Positions 36,785-48,103 of a stretch of 64,000 nt of DNA are shown piece after piece. The stretch lies in contig OX940868.1 of the NCBI GenBank assembly GCA_954871525.1, positions 22,997,056-23,061,055 on the forward strand, in the 5' to 3' direction. The notes under the pieces are model-generated. The model was not told the origin of the DNA, did no database searches, and was given only the letters and a program-made list of their open reading frames with translations. Position 1 is the stretch's first letter. Each line of letters starts with the position of its first letter. The DNA comes from Parietaria judaica. Lineage: Eukaryota; Streptophyta; Magnoliopsida; Rosales; Urticaceae. The position numbers and the translations under genes are program-made.

Positions 36785-36792
36785 ATTGTAGC

Positions 36793-37823
36793 TTACTAGG
36801 TTTCAAACTCAATAGACAGCGATTTGATCCCAGAAACCCTAAATTGGGTTAGAGTGGTCCAGCTCCTAGAATTCTATTGATCAGGCGTGCCAAGCTGGTC
36901 ATTTCATGGCTTATTGGCGAAGAGATGCATGAAATTATTTGATGAGTCTTGTTTGTTTGTAGGACAAACTTTTCATCAATTATTTCTACACTTACATGAC
37001 CATCTTGGTCGGCCATTAGTTTAGCATTAGCCATTAGGCATTAGGCAGGTACATGTCACGTCAATTTCCAGTAATAATATACTATACTATCACCTGCATG
37101 CATATGTTACTACTGCATGCAATTGCGAATTCATTAACGTGACTTCCACCAATTTTCAACTACTTGGGTGAAAAAATATTATATCATTAGATTCACTGGA
37201 TTTTTTTATTTGTAAAACTTGGATGGTCAAAAAAGGAGAGGTAAGAATGGGCGATAACAATGACTTATTTTAGTAAAAGAATCTATCATGTGGCCGAGGC
37301 TGCAGAAATCGTCGAATATATATATATATATATACATACTGACACTGTCTATAACTAGAAGGGGGCCTGAAGAAAGAAACCATATCTCTGATATTTATGA
37401 ATAAAATGAATATGGAAAGCAATATGTCTATTATTTGAAAAATAAAGATCCCTATAGATAGTGATTATAAAAATGAGTCCTAAGTCTTAACTCGGAGTTC
37501 GCATCAAATTTTTAAAGCAAACTCTTTCCCTAATAATTTACAAATCCAATATAGTTTGGGTCCTAATAAAGACGCAATTTGATTACTTACTAGTAACAAT
37601 ACAAATCATGCTCACTTTCTGCAGTGCACAAGTAGCAACTTCGTGTCGCCGCACTTAATAATACTTTAAACATAAGATAATCTAAATACAACCATCACAG
37701 CTTGCTAAGCACCAATTAAATCTCCACAATATATTTGCCGACAACATTTTTTTTTAAAGAACAACATTATTTATAGGGCGGCATAAATCCAGAAAACACA
37801 TTATTTACCGATATATAAATACA
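36793..37823. other. Gene-free AT-rich spacer
   Basis: Contains a TA run near 37317-37334 and no recognisable gene. A short - frame near 36849-37034 has no family features. Confidence 0.45.
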
Positions 37824-37832
37824 TATATATAT

Positions 37833-38824
37833 GGGTAAACGGCAGCTAATGTGCCTAATGTTTGATTTTCTGCGGATTATGTACTCAATGTTTGATTTCG
37901 GCGGCTAATGTACCTAATGTTTGATCCGTTAGATATTTTTGTGTATTCTGTCAGTTGACCGTTAGAGAGTTATCCTCCTCTATATGTACAATTTTCGTAT
38001 TTTTGACATAACTCACTCATTTTTTGTCCAAATTTTATGCACAACCTATGGTTGGAAATATAACAGATAGATCTACAACTTTTGTGTTTTAAGTTTTGTA
38101 ATATCATTTTTATAAAAATACGAAATTTCAAATACAACGTAAAACTGGACATTAGTTTAATGAAAAATATTTTTTCGAGCAAATTTTAATAGACGTAATG
38201 ACTTTTTATGATGAAATGTAAAAAGAAAAAATTTGTAGATAAATGTTTTATCTTTCCAACGTGTGTTTATTTATAAATTTTGGATAAAAAAAACGAGTGA
38301 GTTATGCCAAAAATATGAAATATTATTTCACATCATATCTTTCATATGTTTGGCATAACTCACTCATTTTTTGTCAAACGTTTATAAATAAACACCCGTT
38401 GGAAAGATAAAACATTTATCTACAACTTTTTAGTTTTAACTTTCATCATAAAAAGTCATTAAGTATATTAAAATTTGCTCGAAACAAATATTTTGCATTA
38501 AACTAATGTCCAGTTTTACGTTGTACTTGAAATTTCGTGTTTTTTAAAACTGATTTTACAAAAATTAAAACACCAAAGTTGTAGATCTATCTCTTATCTT
38601 TCCAACCGTATGTCGTTCATAAAATTTGGACAAAAAATGAGTGAGTTATGTCAAAAATACGAAAAGTGTACATATAAAGGAGGATAACTCTCTAACGGTC
38701 AACTGACGGAAAACCCAAAAATATCTAACGGATTAAACATTAGGTACATTAGCCGCCGAAAGTAAACATTGGGTACATTATCCGCAAAAAATCAAACATT
38801 TAGTACATTAGCCGCAGTTTACCC
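37833..38824. mobile_element. Foldback element with near full-length inverted repeat, MULE-like
   Basis: 992 bp that reads almost as one giant hairpin: two arms of about 490 bp meet near 38335. Outer ends are gggtaaacggcagctaatg and, inverted, gggtaaactgcggctaatg. Deeper pairs include agagagttatcctcct with aggaggataactctct, and taactcactcattttttgtc on both arms. A 9-bp flank tatatatat (37824-37832 and 38825-38833) fits a Mutator-type duplication, but the AT repeat context weakens it. It has no coding capacity. Arms are roughly 80-90% similar by eye. Confidence 0.85.
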
Positions 38825-38833
38825 TATATATAT

Positions 38834-39397
38834 TTACGGTATTAGCCTCTGGAAGTGACCAATAATCTGGCTGGAGTGGAGGATAACACAGAACTCCATA
38901 CGAAGAGTTTTGATAAACGTTACACGAAAAATCAAATCAGATGAATCCTAAATTTATCAATTACGGACTGAAATGGGATCTCTACCCATATATATATATA
39001 TATTATATTTCATTGTATATCTCGGTTTTCCGGTATTTGAAAATTCAGTACCATTATTACAGGTACAGAACCCGTAACTAGAATTGGTTAAAAAAATAAT
39101 TAAGAGTTCACCGGAAAAGAAATATACCGGTTCCCAATTAATTGAAACTGTCCCGTCCAATTAACTAAAAACTATACGATCGGTATTCGGCTCCGATTTT
39201 TCATCCAAAACACAAATCTTCAAAGTAATAGTAAATAAGAACCCTAGTAGAGAAAGCCCATCAAGGCCCAATAACAAATTTAGCGCCATAAGAAGAGGAA
39301 CAAAACCGTTTGGCTTCTTCACATATAACTGCCAAATGCTGTTCCTAATATTTCCCCCCAAAAACCTCTTTCTCTCTCTCTCAAGAAACCCCAAGAA
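38834..39397. other. Upstream region of the INP1-like gene
   Basis: Short promoter interval. A CT-rich leader (cctctttctctctctctc) directly precedes the start codon at 39398. No other gene is visible. Confidence 0.5.
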
Positions 39398-40240
39398 ATG
39401 CCCAAATCCGGTGACCGCAAGAAAGGCGCCTCCTCGGCCCGGCCCCGGCCGTTGAAGGAGTACCACGCCGAGTGGCTAGCCGAGCTCCGGGACAACCTCC
39501 TCCCGCGCCTCCGCCGCGCCATGCACGAGTCCTCCCTCGCCCACCTCTCCACCCAAGTCGACGTCCTCCGCCACCACCTCGCCGCCTTCTACGACGCCCT
39601 CGATATCGCCGCCACTGCCGACCCCGCCTCGGCCGTCTCCGGAGGCGAGTGGCGCACCGCCCTCGAGACCCCCTTCCTCTGGCTCGGCGACCTCCACCCC
39701 TACCTTTTCACCAACCTCCTCCGCTCCTTCCTCGACTCCGACAACGATGAGGACGCGGCCGAGGACGCCTTCGAGCTCAGCCTGCGCACGCGCTTCGCGC
39801 TCACCAGCGAGGCCAACGAGCTCCTCAACCGGCCGTGGCACATCGTCACGGCGTGGCGCAACCCCCCGGCGAGCCTGACCGCGAGCGTGGAGCAGATCGA
39901 GTGCGGCGTGCGGCTGATGGTTCCGGCCCTGATGGCGCGGGCAAGGAAGGCGCAGGCTCGGTTCGTGGCGGCGGTGGCGGCACGGAGGCGGAGCGAGGAG
40001 GCGGTGGGGGAGGCGATGGAGGCGGAGATGGAGGAGATGGTGGGCGTGCTGGTGGACGCGAACCGGCTGCGGCGGAGCGTGGTGAGCGAGATCGTGGGGG
40101 CGACGAGCGTGTACCAAGGCGCTCTGTTTCTGGAGGGTCTGTCCCAATTCCTGGTTGGGTTCAGAGAGCCTGCTTTGGTGGCTGAGTTCGAGGCCTGCAA
40201 CACTCCTCTGCGCAGGCTCTCCCTCTCTCATCCCATTTGA
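39398..40240 (+). CDS. INP1: INAPERTURATE POLLEN1-like protein (DOG1 domain)
   Basis: Intronless, 280 aa. In Arabidopsis and maize, INP1 marks membrane domains where pollen apertures form. A DOG1-type domain covers about residues 18-250: KEYHAEWLAELRDNLLPRL at the front, the hallmark PFLWLGDLHPYLFTNLLRS at 92-110, and an Ala/Arg/Glu-rich helical second half ending at VYQGALFLEGLSQFLVGF. The absence of a bZIP domain separates it from TGA factors, which share DOG1. The start at 39398 follows a CT-rich leader in good context (agaaATGcc). Coding sequence is far more GC-rich than its surroundings, which creates long spurious frames on both strands. Its neighbour downstream is the GT47 gene, and a TPP gene lies upstream. 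From memory, Arabidopsis has the same three genes side by side (At4g22580-22600), which supports the orthology. Confidence 0.88.
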   Translation: MPKSGDRKKGASSARPRPLKEYHAEWLAELRDNLLPRLRRAMHESSLAHLSTQVDVLRHHLAAFYDALDIAATADPASAVSGGEWRTALETPFLWLGDLHPYLFTNLLRSFLDSDNDEDAAEDAFELSLRTRFALTSEANELLNRPWHIVTAWRNPPASLTASVEQIECGVRLMVPALMARARKAQARFVAAVAARRRSEEAVGEAMEAEMEEMVGVLVDANRLRRSVVSEIVGATSVYQGALFLEGLSQFLVGFREPALVAEFEACNTPLRRLSLSHPI

Positions 40241-40399
40241 TCTTCTTCTTCATATAAGGAACTATCTTGGTTCTTGCTCGCTGTGCTTGTAACCAGGATT
40301 AGGGTTTATGGAACTTGATGATTCTGTGCTTTGTTTTCGATCCCTTTCTTCTAGCTAAAACCATGTTGTAATTGATGTTTGTTCATGCCATTCAACCAA

Positions 40400-40620
40400 T
40401 TCAGAAACGACAAAGAACTTATAAATTCAAACAACGACAAGAACTCAGAAACTCTGTCAAAAAAAAAAATCACTCAGAAACTCTATAAACGACATCCAAC
40501 TCAGAACAATGAAAACGATAAGAGTTCAGAAATTTTGAAGAAACGACAATGCACTCAGAGAATCGAGAAAGTGGAGAAACGACAAGAATGGAAGCGAGGA
40601 GACTCAGGGACACGCAGTAG
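40400..40620. repeat. Degenerate AACGACA / ACTCAGAAA repeat cluster
   Basis: Downstream of the INP1-like gene the + strand alternates two words. AACGACA(A) appears near 40407, 40433, 40490, 40542 and 40577, with a variant near 40512. ACTCAGA(A) variants lie between them. Spacing is irregular at 20-50 bp. Some frames read through, but nothing suggests a protein. Confidence 0.6.
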
Positions 40621-40871
40621 AGTCCAAATGACACAGTGAAGATTGATTAATTAAGAAAGAAATGGAGATTAATTAGTGGCACCGACAGTTAAGGGTCAAA
40701 CTCACTTTCTATTCTGTTTCCATTCCATGCAGTTATCATCATCGTTTCTCTCTCCTCTCCTCTCCTCAAAGCTTTCAACTTTCTTTCTCCTCCTTCCACT
40801 CTCTCGCCTCACATCTCGGAACGAGCCAACAAACCAACCCAAATTCAAACACCCACCAAATTCCAACTCCA

Positions 40872-42149
40872 ATGGCTTCCACCCAATCACTCCTCTTCTT
40901 CGCCTCCGTGTTCCTCTTCGCCTCCGCCATCGCCGACCACCAATCCGACTGTACGGGCCGGTGGATCCACATCCGGCGACTTCCGTCGCGGTTCAACCTG
41001 GACCTGCTCGCCAACTGCTCGGCCTACCCGATCTACGGCGACTTCTGCGCCTTCCTCGCCAACCACGGCCTCGGCCCCAAGACCCACAATGCCTCCCGCA
41101 GCTGGTACCGCTCCGATCCCATCGCCATGGAGCTCCTCTTCCACCGCCGAATGCTCGAGTACCCCTGCCTCGCCGCCGATCCCTCCGCCGCCGACGCCGT
41201 CTTCCTCCCCTACTACGCCGGCCTCGACGCCCTCCGCTACCTCTACGGCCCCGACGTCAACTCCAGCGCCCTCCACGGCCTCGACCTCTTCGCCTTCCTC
41301 GACGACGCCGTGTGGCGCCGCCGCGCCGGCCACGACCACTTCCTCGTGATGGCGCGCCCCGCGCTGGACTTCTCCCAGGCACCGGAGGCCGATCCGCCGC
41401 TCTGGGGCACCTCGTTTCTCGAGACGCCGGAGTTCTTCAACGTCACCGCCCTCACGGTGGAGGGGCGCGCGTGGCCGTGGCAGGAGCGGGCCGTGCCTTA
41501 CGCCACCTCGTTCCACCCGCCCAGCCTCGCGCTGCTCCGCGCCTGGACGGCGCGCGTGCGCCGCGCGAGGCGCAGCACGCTGGTCTTGTTTGTTGGTGGC
41601 GGCGGCGTGTCAACTAATACAGCACCGAATATCCGGAGGAGCATTCGCTCCGAGTGCGAGAATGCTAGCAGCCTCTGTGCGGTGGTGGACTGCTCGAACG
41701 GCGTGTGCGAGCACGATCCTGTACGGTTCATGAAGCCGATGCTGCGGGCGAGCTTCTGCCTGCAGCCGCCCGGGGACACCCCGTCGCGGCGGTCGACATT
41801 CGACAGCATTGTCGCCGGCTGCGTGCCGGTTTTCTTTGAGGACCAGACGGCGAGGTCACAATACGGGTGGCACTTGCCTGAGGATCGGTTCGACGAATTT
41901 TCAGTGACGATTCCGAAGGAGGACGTGGTCTTCAACGGGGTGCGGATTCTGGATGTGCTTGGGGCGATTCCGGCAGCAAGGTTACGGAGAATGAGGGAGA
42001 AGGTGGTGGAAATGATCCCATCAGTTGTGTACAGACGCCATGGAAGCTCTGCGGGCTTGAGAACAACGACGAAAGACGCTTTCGACATCGCCGTGGAAGG
42101 AACTCTTAGCCGGATTAGGTCTAGGCTGAACGAAGTTGGATTCCAGTGA
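40872..42149 (+). CDS. GT47 exostosin-family glycosyltransferase (xyloglucan galactosyltransferase type)
   Basis: Intronless, 425 aa. Golgi type-II or secreted-lumen enzyme expected to add a sugar to a cell-wall polysaccharide; the exact acceptor is unknown. An N-terminal hydrophobic segment (residues 4-20) is a signal anchor. The exostosin domain follows: DCTGRWIHIRRLPSRFN, DAVFLPYYAGLDALRYLYG (108-126), VPYATSFHP (208-216), and the C-terminal nucleotide-sugar-binding block SFCLQPPGDTPSRRSTFDSI at 294-313, then GCVPVFFED. This arrangement is that of the MUR3/KATAMARI-like clade, and the closest named relative I recall is Arabidopsis GT19 (At4g22580). Very GC-rich coding sequence with many shadow frames. 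The ATG at 40872 begins the signal sequence, and the leader before it is CT-rich. Confidence 0.92.
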   Translation: MASTQSLLFFASVFLFASAIADHQSDCTGRWIHIRRLPSRFNLDLLANCSAYPIYGDFCAFLANHGLGPKTHNASRSWYRSDPIAMELLFHRRMLEYPCLAADPSAADAVFLPYYAGLDALRYLYGPDVNSSALHGLDLFAFLDDAVWRRRAGHDHFLVMARPALDFSQAPEADPPLWGTSFLETPEFFNVTALTVEGRAWPWQERAVPYATSFHPPSLALLRAWTARVRRARRSTLVLFVGGGGVSTNTAPNIRRSIRSECENASSLCAVVDCSNGVCEHDPVRFMKPMLRASFCLQPPGDTPSRRSTFDSIVAGCVPVFFEDQTARSQYGWHLPEDRFDEFSVTIPKEDVVFNGVRILDVLGAIPAARLRRMREKVVEMIPSVVYRRHGSSAGLRTTTKDAFDIAVEGTLSRIRSRLNEVGFQ

Positions 42150-42407
42150 TGCCAGAATATGCCTCTTGTTGTAAATTATTTTGTTTACATTGAAGGAAAG
42201 TTTTGTTTTCTTACCTAATGATTGAATTATTTATCTGAATCAAATCCAAGATGTTCTTCGATTAAAAAAAAAAAGAATCATAATTTTATTTAAGGGAAAA
42301 GGCTAAAAACGACGAAAGTCGACGAACAAGAACACGAAGAAGATCATTCTGAGGTTATACAGCTGAAAACAAGAGCAAAACTTCTTTCAAAAAGTTTGTG
42401 AATATGT

Positions 42408-45045
42408 TCAGCCCCATCGGATAATGGCAGAGCCCCAGGTGAGGCCGGCTCCGAAGCCTGCGGTGGCAATGGTGTGGCCAGCCTTCACTTTGCCGGAGCG
42501 AACAGCTTCGTCCAACGCCAGTGGGATGGAGGCGGCGCTTGTGTTGCCGTAGTTTGCCAAGTTTGATATGACACGTTCTTGCGGGATTTCGAGACGAGTC
42601 GCCACCGCGTCGATGATCCTTTGGTTCGCCTGCGTCATCAATCTACCGTGTTACTTACCAAGTTATTTGAACATTTTTGTTTCTTCAATTGTTAACTAAA
42701 GCAATGCTTATTTATAGTGTTATCTGGCCCCTGAATCTTCATTTATGGTCAAGTTTGTCCCCTGCTTTTATTTTAATGGTAACTGAGTGGAGGATTTCTG
42801 CAATAAATTTAAAGTTTAAGGGACATACTGCACCACAGATGATAGTTAATGGGGGGACACAGTGCACTAAGACAAAGTTCAGGAGGCAAAGTGAAGCGTA
42901 CCTGATGGAGCAGCAACCAATCGATGCTGGAAGTGGAAATGCCGGCCTTGGCGAGGGAAGACTCGATCGTCTGCGGAACGCACCGCACGGCGAACCGGAA
43001 GACCTCTTTTCCGTTCATCTGGATGCACGAATACGACGACCGCCTCGGAGGGAAGGCTAGAACGGAGCCGTTGGTGCCTGTTGCATGATCGGTTTCGTTC
43101 TCCGTGATAGATGCATTTAGATGCCTGCATCATCCCCATCATCATCATATGAAAAGATTGCAGATGTTGAAAGATAAATAAGAAGGAAAAAGAGTCCGAA
43201 CCTTTGGCCATCGCCGTCGCTGTGCAAGTCAAACCCGAACAAACCATCTTCTTCACTTGCGCAAGCCTGTATCGCAGATAAGATATAAGCCCATTTGATT
43301 TGTGAAAATGACTATGTTCGTTGACCAAATGAACGGAATAATTAATGACCTGTACTAGTACGGCGCCGGCAGCATCACCAAAGAGTATACATGTTCCTCT
43401 GTCGGTCCAGTCAACATACCGAGAGAGAGCATCACCGCCAATTACCAGAACATTTTTAAACATACCTCCTAATTATATAAAAATGAAGCGCTTAAATTAA
43501 TTTGATTAACTTGAAGCCGAAGCCGGAAATAAAGAAAGTGAAAGGTATTACCCCTAATGTGGCAAGCTGCGGAAACTAGGCCTAATACAAACCCGCTGCA
43601 CGCGGCTGTGATGTCATACGCCAAAGGACTTCGCTTGCAGCCAAGCGCCTTTTGGATCTTGTATAAGAGGAATAATACAGATTATGTGCCAGAAAAAAGA
43701 TCAGATGATAATAGTGTGGTTGCAATATTTGATATCGAATACCTGCGGCGCGCTTCCAAAAAGATCCTCGGGGGTGGACGTACACATCAGCACGAGGTCC
43801 ACGTCATCAGGATCCACCTGTGCCATCTCTAGTGCTTTGCGAGCTGCCTCTACCGATAACCCTATCAAGCTATCTTTCCCTGTTAACACCAAAGCCTGAA
43901 TTAGCAGACAATAATTTATTTTTACTTTCTAATTTACATCACTAAGATAGTAATGCTATAATATATATATTTTTTTATTATTATTTTATATATATATAAT
44001 AATGCTATAAGATAGTAATGCTATAATATATATCGCGAGCTTAAATAATTATAAGAGGAAATGATCCTAGAACTATTGGTATTTACTATTTAGACAAGGG
44101 TGAAACCGATGTTTCGCAATCGCTTTTGCCATTAAAAAAAAAAAAACCAGATATCAGGTGTTTGAAAAATGAAATCTGGAGCCGATTTTTCCTTAATGGA
44201 AATCGATCGTTAACAGTCCGCTATAGAACCAGTTTAAAATTCAGTACGGTTAAGAACCAGTTCCGAAACTAGCTTTAAAACCGGATGTTTTTGTTCTCCG
44301 GCTTCCAGCTTATAACTTTCATTTCACCCCCTGATAAGTGATAGTAACGTCTTACCTGACAGAACCCGCCTGTTACGGATACCGGTACGAACAGAAATCC
44401 ATTCATCATTGGTGTCAACATATTTCGAAAGATCGTCGTTGGAGATCTTAAGAGCTGGAACAGCTGAGCCACATCCGACTAACTTGCAGCCTTGACTCAC
44501 AAGCCTGTAGGATATCGCATTCATCGATTAACAAGAAAATCAGATTTATTTCAACCGAATCATATGATAAATCCTTAACCGATAACGCACTTCAAAAATC
44601 ATCAAACTCGTACTATCTTCCTACGCCTAATAGATAAAAGAACCAAACTGTCTATACTGGATCAATATTGTACAGCTAAATTTCAGTTTTAACAAGTAAT
44701 GAGATTCAAATATTGATTTAACATAAAAAAATAAAAAATAAAGCATAAAGTTTAATTGCATGTCTCGCCATCAATCTGATCACAATGATCCCGAAAAAAA
44801 ATAACCGGAAACAATAAGAAATCTTCACTATAAGCAAAAGAGAAATAAAGAAGCGACCTCGGAGTTCGAGATTCTGTAGGGGAGACATTCTTCTCAGAGC
44901 CTTCAATGGTGCTGGAGCAGAATACCCTTCTGGAAATTAACTCAGACGAGCAAAACCCGGATCGGAAAATCCCGCTCGGAGACTGAATCCTCGTCCTCAG
45001 GCTCGGAATTGAAGGACTTGTGAAGAACCCAGATGCATTGGCCAT
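42408..45045 (-). CDS. 3-ketoacyl-ACP synthase III (KAS III, FabH), plastid
   Basis: Starts plastid fatty-acid synthesis by condensing acetyl-CoA with malonyl-ACP. Exons in transcript order: 45045-44858, 44504-44356, 43879-43743, 43648-43552, 43468-43350, 43266-43202, 43124-42902, 42629-42408; 399 aa. Residues 1 to about 62 are Ser/Arg-rich and act as a transit peptide. The catalytic triad is complete: Cys175 in TAACSGF, His325 in LLLHQANQRI and Asn355 in [38 protein letters not shown] and the [14 protein letters not shown] terminus complete the thiolase fold. I start at MANASGF (45045); an in-frame ATG 21 nt upstream (MVIIDRQ) is less typical. It converges with the GT47 gene and is head-to-head with the PPR gene. 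Confidence 0.95.
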
Positions 45046-45756
45046 TTGTCTATCAATAATAACCAAAATACAGAAGCAGTGTCGGAATTCTTCATGGTTC
45101 GAGTCAAATCAACAACGAATCACGGCCAATAAATGCAAAGTTTCTTGCTTTTAGATACTAGAATCACCGCCAATCATTCAATCAAGACATGCAATGAAAG
45201 CACACTCATTGAGAATCTTAATCACAAAATTAGCGGACAACTCTTTCTTCTTCGAGCTCAGCTCAACGTTCACATTCTCACTGTGCATCAAAACACGAAA
45301 AGGATCGGAGACTTACAATCAGCGACGGGGAAGGAAGACGAGAGAAGAGTCGGCGAATGTGAAGATCGGAGCTTGGGTCGAATCGGAGGCGATGGTGATG
45401 GATTGGGTGAGAGAGAATGTGAAGATCTTCAGCGGAGACAGTGACAGAATTGGAAGAGAGAGTAAGTGGAGGCCATTGAAGAAGAAGAAGAGATCTTGGT
45501 ACGGAGAGTCCAAGGAAAACAGAGAAAATGGCGATTATGCCAATCTAAACCCAATACCAGTTTTGAGGAAACTCCAATGCTCTCTCTCAAATGCAACTCA
45601 CTCTTTTTATTTAATAATATTATATATAATATTCATGTCGTTTGGAGAATGCAAGCGATTGTCGTTTACGCGTCTGTGAAGCCTTAACACTCGTCAATGG
45701 CTTCGTCTCGTGATTCTGGCCTCCATTGAAGCACTCGAGCTCAGCAACAAGTCACC
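45046..45756. promoter_or_regulatory. Shared upstream region of KAS III (-) and PPR gene (+)
   Basis: 711 bp separate the two divergent start codons. The region contains both 5' leaders and no separate gene. tgtcgtt words occur near 45637 and 45659. A purine-rich stretch at 45330-45530 suggests leader sequence of the - gene. I cannot place either transcription start. The arrangement could be a bidirectional promoter. Confidence 0.55.
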
Positions 45757-47693
45757 ATGTCCTATCTTGTGAGTTCAGACTGCTCTCTTTCTCTCTCTGC
45801 GTCTTTGTGAGGCTCCTTAAGTTCGTGCTATGTAAAGTTGTTTACTTTTTTGCTTGATTGGCGAAAATATTTGTGGGGTTTTTATCACAAGCCGTTGCAT
45901 TTTAAGTATGGCATTTCATGACCGAAAAGGCCTTTGAAGTCTGCTCTCAGTACCGGAGAAACCACAGTAATGTTTTACGTACGGCACTTGTTCGTCAAAA
46001 TGTCGCAGAGGTTTCCGGGTTTATCTTTTGATAGTTTGTTCGTCGGTTAATTGCTTGGTGATTGAATCAAAATCTGGTAGTAACGTTCACGAAATCCTCA
46101 AATGTGTCGTCTTCATAACAGATTAGCCGGTTAGCTCGCTTGGCGGTGAATAGGACCCGGGTTTTCAACTATGGCTATACTACGATTCTGCAATCTCGAG
46201 TTCCATCGGAGGTATCTTCGTATTTGTTTCGATGGTTCGGTTCAGTTTTTTGTTGATTTATAGGTGTTTTGTGCTGAGTTTTTTCTGTCCGGAAAAAGAC
46301 TTTTGAGAATTCTTTTGTTTTCGTTCTCGGGAACTCTGAACATTCTAGGACCGAAGCAGCATCGAAGATCGTAACCATAATACGGATCAGAACGCCAGCT
46401 CTGTAGAGAAGTACCAAATCTCTCGTCATATTCCCAGAAAAGATATGGCTGATTTTCTCGCAAAGATGGTAACCTCCTCGTTTTGACATATCGATCCAAG
46501 TTATTTAGTTGGTGTTGTTATGATTACCTTAATCTAATTCTTGTTAAGATTTTTATTTATTTTTCAATGGTTGAGCACGATTATATCGATTTCAATCATT
46601 TTTTATGCGAAAAATTATTTAATAATCTCAAACTTTGCAGCTATGTGAGCTTAAGGACAGTAAGGAGGACGTTTATGGTGCTCTTGACGCCTTTGTTGCT
46701 TGGGAAGAAAAATTCCCGATTGGACTGATACGGAGGGCGTTGAATATTCTCGAGAAGGAACAAGAATGGCATAGAATTGTGCAGGTAGGAGCATTATTTT
46801 TCCCTTTCACGGAAAACCGATTTTAACATCAATAAACGGATCACCTGAAACCAAACAACTTTTAACTTTTTTAAGCAACGCTGAATAACCGGTGCATAAA
46901 GTGCTCATTATACACCGATACCCGATTTTAGGGGGTATTCCTTTTACGGTTCTTCAAGTTTACTTCTCCTAGGACATGCTGTAATTTAATTAGTCATTAC
47001 AAACTCGGCTTTCTTTTCTTTATTAAAGTCGATTTTGGAACAAATTTTTATCTTTTGTTAATACTAAACTGCCAAAACCAGTTTTACAACTAAACTAATT
47101 AAATTCCCGGTGTCCAAATATAACGGTTCTCAATTTGAAAATGGTACCTTCTGATTTACTGTTACTTCGTATTCTTCACCGATGATTCGTGTATGAATTA
47201 CTGCGTAGGTAATAAAATGGATGCTAAACAAAGGACAAGGAAACACAATGCAGACATATTCGCAGTTGATATTCGCTCTCGACATGGACAAAAGAGCTGA
47301 TGAGGCTCACGAGTTTTGGAAACGCAAAATCGGGGTTAATCTGCATTCCGTTTCTTGGCAGTTATGCAGACGCATGATTTCCATTTATCATCGAAACCAG
47401 AGCTTCGACAAACTTGTGCATGTAAGTTTTCTCAACTCATTCGCTTTTTTATTTTCTCGGGTTTAATCTTGTTAAAATGATGCTTTGAGTAGCTGTTTGA
47501 GGAGCTTGAATCGTTCGATCGTAAACCTCCGGAGAAATCAATAGTGATGAGAGTGGCCTGCGCATACGAGCTTTTGGGCAAGCTCGAAGAGAAAGATAGA
47601 GTTCTGAAGAAATACAGCGACGTTATCGACAAAGTCAATTCACCGAAGAAGTCGGGAAAGCCCGTTAGCAAGAAACGGAAGCCAAAGAAATGA
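45757..47693 (+). CDS. Short PPR protein, organellar
   Basis: RNA-binding-type protein of about 259 aa. Exons: 45757-45768, 46122-46211, 46349-46468, 46641-46784, 47209-47421, 47493-47693; all phases zero. The first exon codes only MSYL. The next 30 residues are Arg/Ser-rich without acids (ISRLARLAVNRTRVFNYG), a mitochondrial or plastid presequence. The body has few PPR-like helix pairs: WEEKFPIGLIRRALNILEKE, WMLNKGQGNTMQTYSQLIFA, LHSVSWQLCRRMISIYHRN and KSIVMRVACAYELLGKLEEK. This pattern matches the small PPR group including Arabidopsis At4g18975 and At4g21190 as I remember it. The C-terminus is a Lys-rich tail (SKKRKPKK). Exon 1 is small and inferred from frame and splice sites, so it is the least certain part. 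Confidence 0.85.
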
Positions 47694-48103
47694 GCCGGTT
47701 TTATTGGTAACTCGTGCTTCTAATTACAAAGTATATTTCTTGCAGTTAAATTAAACCATATTTGTAACACAGAAATTAAGGAAGTACTGTCGTTCTCTAA
47801 GAATCCAGTGTGTTAAAATTTAAATATATGCCGTGTTTTAATTTAAAATGATTTTCTTGTCTTATCATTTATTCGGTCCTTTTCTGCATATTTTGTCGTA
47901 CGAGGGCCTAAGAAGCACATCATGATGTATTCAATCTTAATATATACGATACATACGAGTTATACACATTTTGTCGTTTATATACTGATACGAACGACAT
48001 GTTTCCCTTTATAGATTCTTACATTCGTATATCTTCTTTTTTCTAGTCATGATATTCTTCATTCAATCTCATAGTTCCCTTCCCTGTCATCATTACTGTC
48101 GTT

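Noticed and set aside
39476..40231. Long open frames on the opposite strand and other frames of the INP1-like gene
   Set aside because: They are His/Arg/Gly-rich shadows produced by the GC-rich codon use of the real gene and lack any family motif.
40676..41617. A 313-codon frame overlapping the GT47 gene
   Set aside because: It is a Pro/Arg-rich shadow in another frame; the 425-residue frame has the exostosin motifs and signal anchor.
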